Below are positions 63,460 to 64,000 of a stretch of DNA of 64,000 bases, one piece after another. A model generated the notes under the pieces. That model searched no databases. It was given only the letters and a program-made list of their open reading frames with translations, and had not been told where the DNA came from. The position numbers and the translations under genes are program-made. The stretch covers positions 3,162,001 to 3,226,000 of the forward strand of contig NZ_MAYG01000001.1 of NCBI RefSeq assembly GCF_001684965.1, in the 5' to 3' direction. Origin of the DNA: Chryseobacterium arthrosphaerae. GTDB taxonomy: Bacteria > Bacteroidota > Bacteroidia > Flavobacteriales > Weeksellaceae. Each line of letters opens with the position of its first letter. Within the stretch, counting starts at the first letter, position 1.

Positions 63460-64000
63460 TTAATTGCCTACAATTGTCTTTGCGGTTACAAACTCTTTTA
63501 AAGCCAGTAAAGAAAGCTCCGTTCCGTATCCTGAAGCCTTTGACCCTCCAAACGGAAAACGCGGGTCAGAACTGGTCATTCTGTTGATATTGACTGTTCC
63601 GGATTCAAGGTTATCAATAAAGAATAGCTGACGGTCTTTATTTTTTGTCCATACAGAATTGGAAAGCCCGAAAGGAATATCGTTGGCAATCTGTAATGCC
63701 TCCTCATCATTTTTGGCAGTCATGATCATGCCAAGAGGGCCGAAAAGTTCTTCTTTCAAGATAGGGTTCCCTTCCTGAACTCTGATCAGTCCCGGTTTAA
63801 ACTCGTTTTCCGAAACCCTTTCCAAAGGAATAATGATTTCAGCACCATTTTCCAGGGCCCTGTTGAACTGGGCTTCCAGCTCATCAGCAAGATCCGGCCT
63901 TGCCATTCCGGCCAGCTTGGTTTCTTTATTAAGTGGATCTCCTATTTCATATTTTTTATATTCTTCAATGAAGATGGGTAAGAACTGATCTTCAATATTT
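63460..64000 (-). CDS. Aldehyde dehydrogenase, C-terminal part (runs off right edge)
   Basis: The frame is open from the right edge to the stop at 63460, so about 180 C-terminal residues are present. EELFGPLGMIM, then IPFGLSNSVWTKN and FGGSKASGYGTEL are the NAD-dependent aldehyde dehydrogenase signature blocks. The mix fits the succinate-semialdehyde dehydrogenase group. The catalytic Cys and Glu lie outside the window. An internal ATG at 63906 is not the real start. Confidence 0.85.
   Translation of the reverse strand, partial: NIEDQFLPIFIEEYKKYEIGDPLNKETKLAGMARPDLADELEAQFNRALENGAEIIIPLERVSENEFKPGLIRVQEGNPILKEELFGPLGMIMTAKNDEEALQIANDIPFGLSNSVWTKNKDRQLFFIDNLESGTVNINRMTSSDPRFPFGGSKASGYGTELSLLALKEFVTAKTIVGN

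Overview
The window looks like a chromosomal segment of a Chryseobacterium-like flavobacterium (Bacteroidota). The signs are low G+C, promoters with the Bacteroidota -7 box TANNTTTG, many secreted proteins whose mature ends start with QVGI.T..P, a T9SS-type sorting tail on a metalloprotease, and the gene pairs hpf-xerC-rpsU, tuf-trnW-secE-nusG and acpP-fabF-rnc-(IPExxxVDY)-pyk.

Layout. 1-4.4 kb: minus-strand secreted proteins and a TPR/LuxR-type regulator. 4.8-7.1 kb: nusG, secE, tRNA-Trp and tuf. 7.3-16.7 kb: a DUF4394 lipoprotein, then a heavy-metal RND efflux operon (RND pump, adaptor, TolC) with an adjacent two-component system. 16.9-19.4 kb: seven tRNAs, of which a Thr-Tyr-Gly block is tandemly duplicated, followed by hpf, a XerC-type recombinase and rpsU. 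20-23.6 kb: two secreted proteins behind an unusual promoter. 23.75-24.15 kb: tmRNA (ssrA).

From 24.14 to 42.88 kb an A/T-rich island of about 18.7 kb is inserted at the 3' end of ssrA. It is bounded by a 13-bp direct repeat and carries an integrase-arm-like repeat near each end. Its left half is a minus-strand operon: MORC-type GHKL ATPase, Z1 superfamily-II helicase, DUF4420 PD-(D/E)XK nuclease and AIPR protein. Upstream of that operon lie a cytosine-5 methyltransferase with a small nuclease-like partner, and a divergent vsr gene. The middle holds a truncated integrase fused to a lipocalin-like remnant. The right half is a plus-strand series of mostly unrecognised genes: a zinc-ribbon-like membrane protein, a PD-(D/E)XK nuclease with a partner, a PLD nuclease coupled to a degenerate PD-(D/E)XK-like protein, an EcsC-like protein, and a DGQHR/ParB-like protein followed by a protein with a HEPN RX4H motif. 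The left operon matches a restriction/defence architecture described from comparative genomics. The right-hand pairs are the best candidates for undescribed defence systems.

From 43 to 57 kb there is an accessory region of paralogous LuxR-type regulators, small HTH proteins, a secreted M43 metalloprotease and variable secreted proteins. It is dotted with repeated palindromes, duplicated promoter/terminator units and two decayed small genes. Three promoters in the window share a CAGATATCTG palindrome exactly 35 bp upstream (centre to centre) of a TAACTTTG -7 box. That is the position of a class-II activator site and suggests a local regulon. 57-64 kb is ordinary: an FMN reductase, a CatB-like acetyltransferase, acpP, fabF, rnc, an IPExxxVDY protein, pyk, and the end of an aldehyde dehydrogenase gene.
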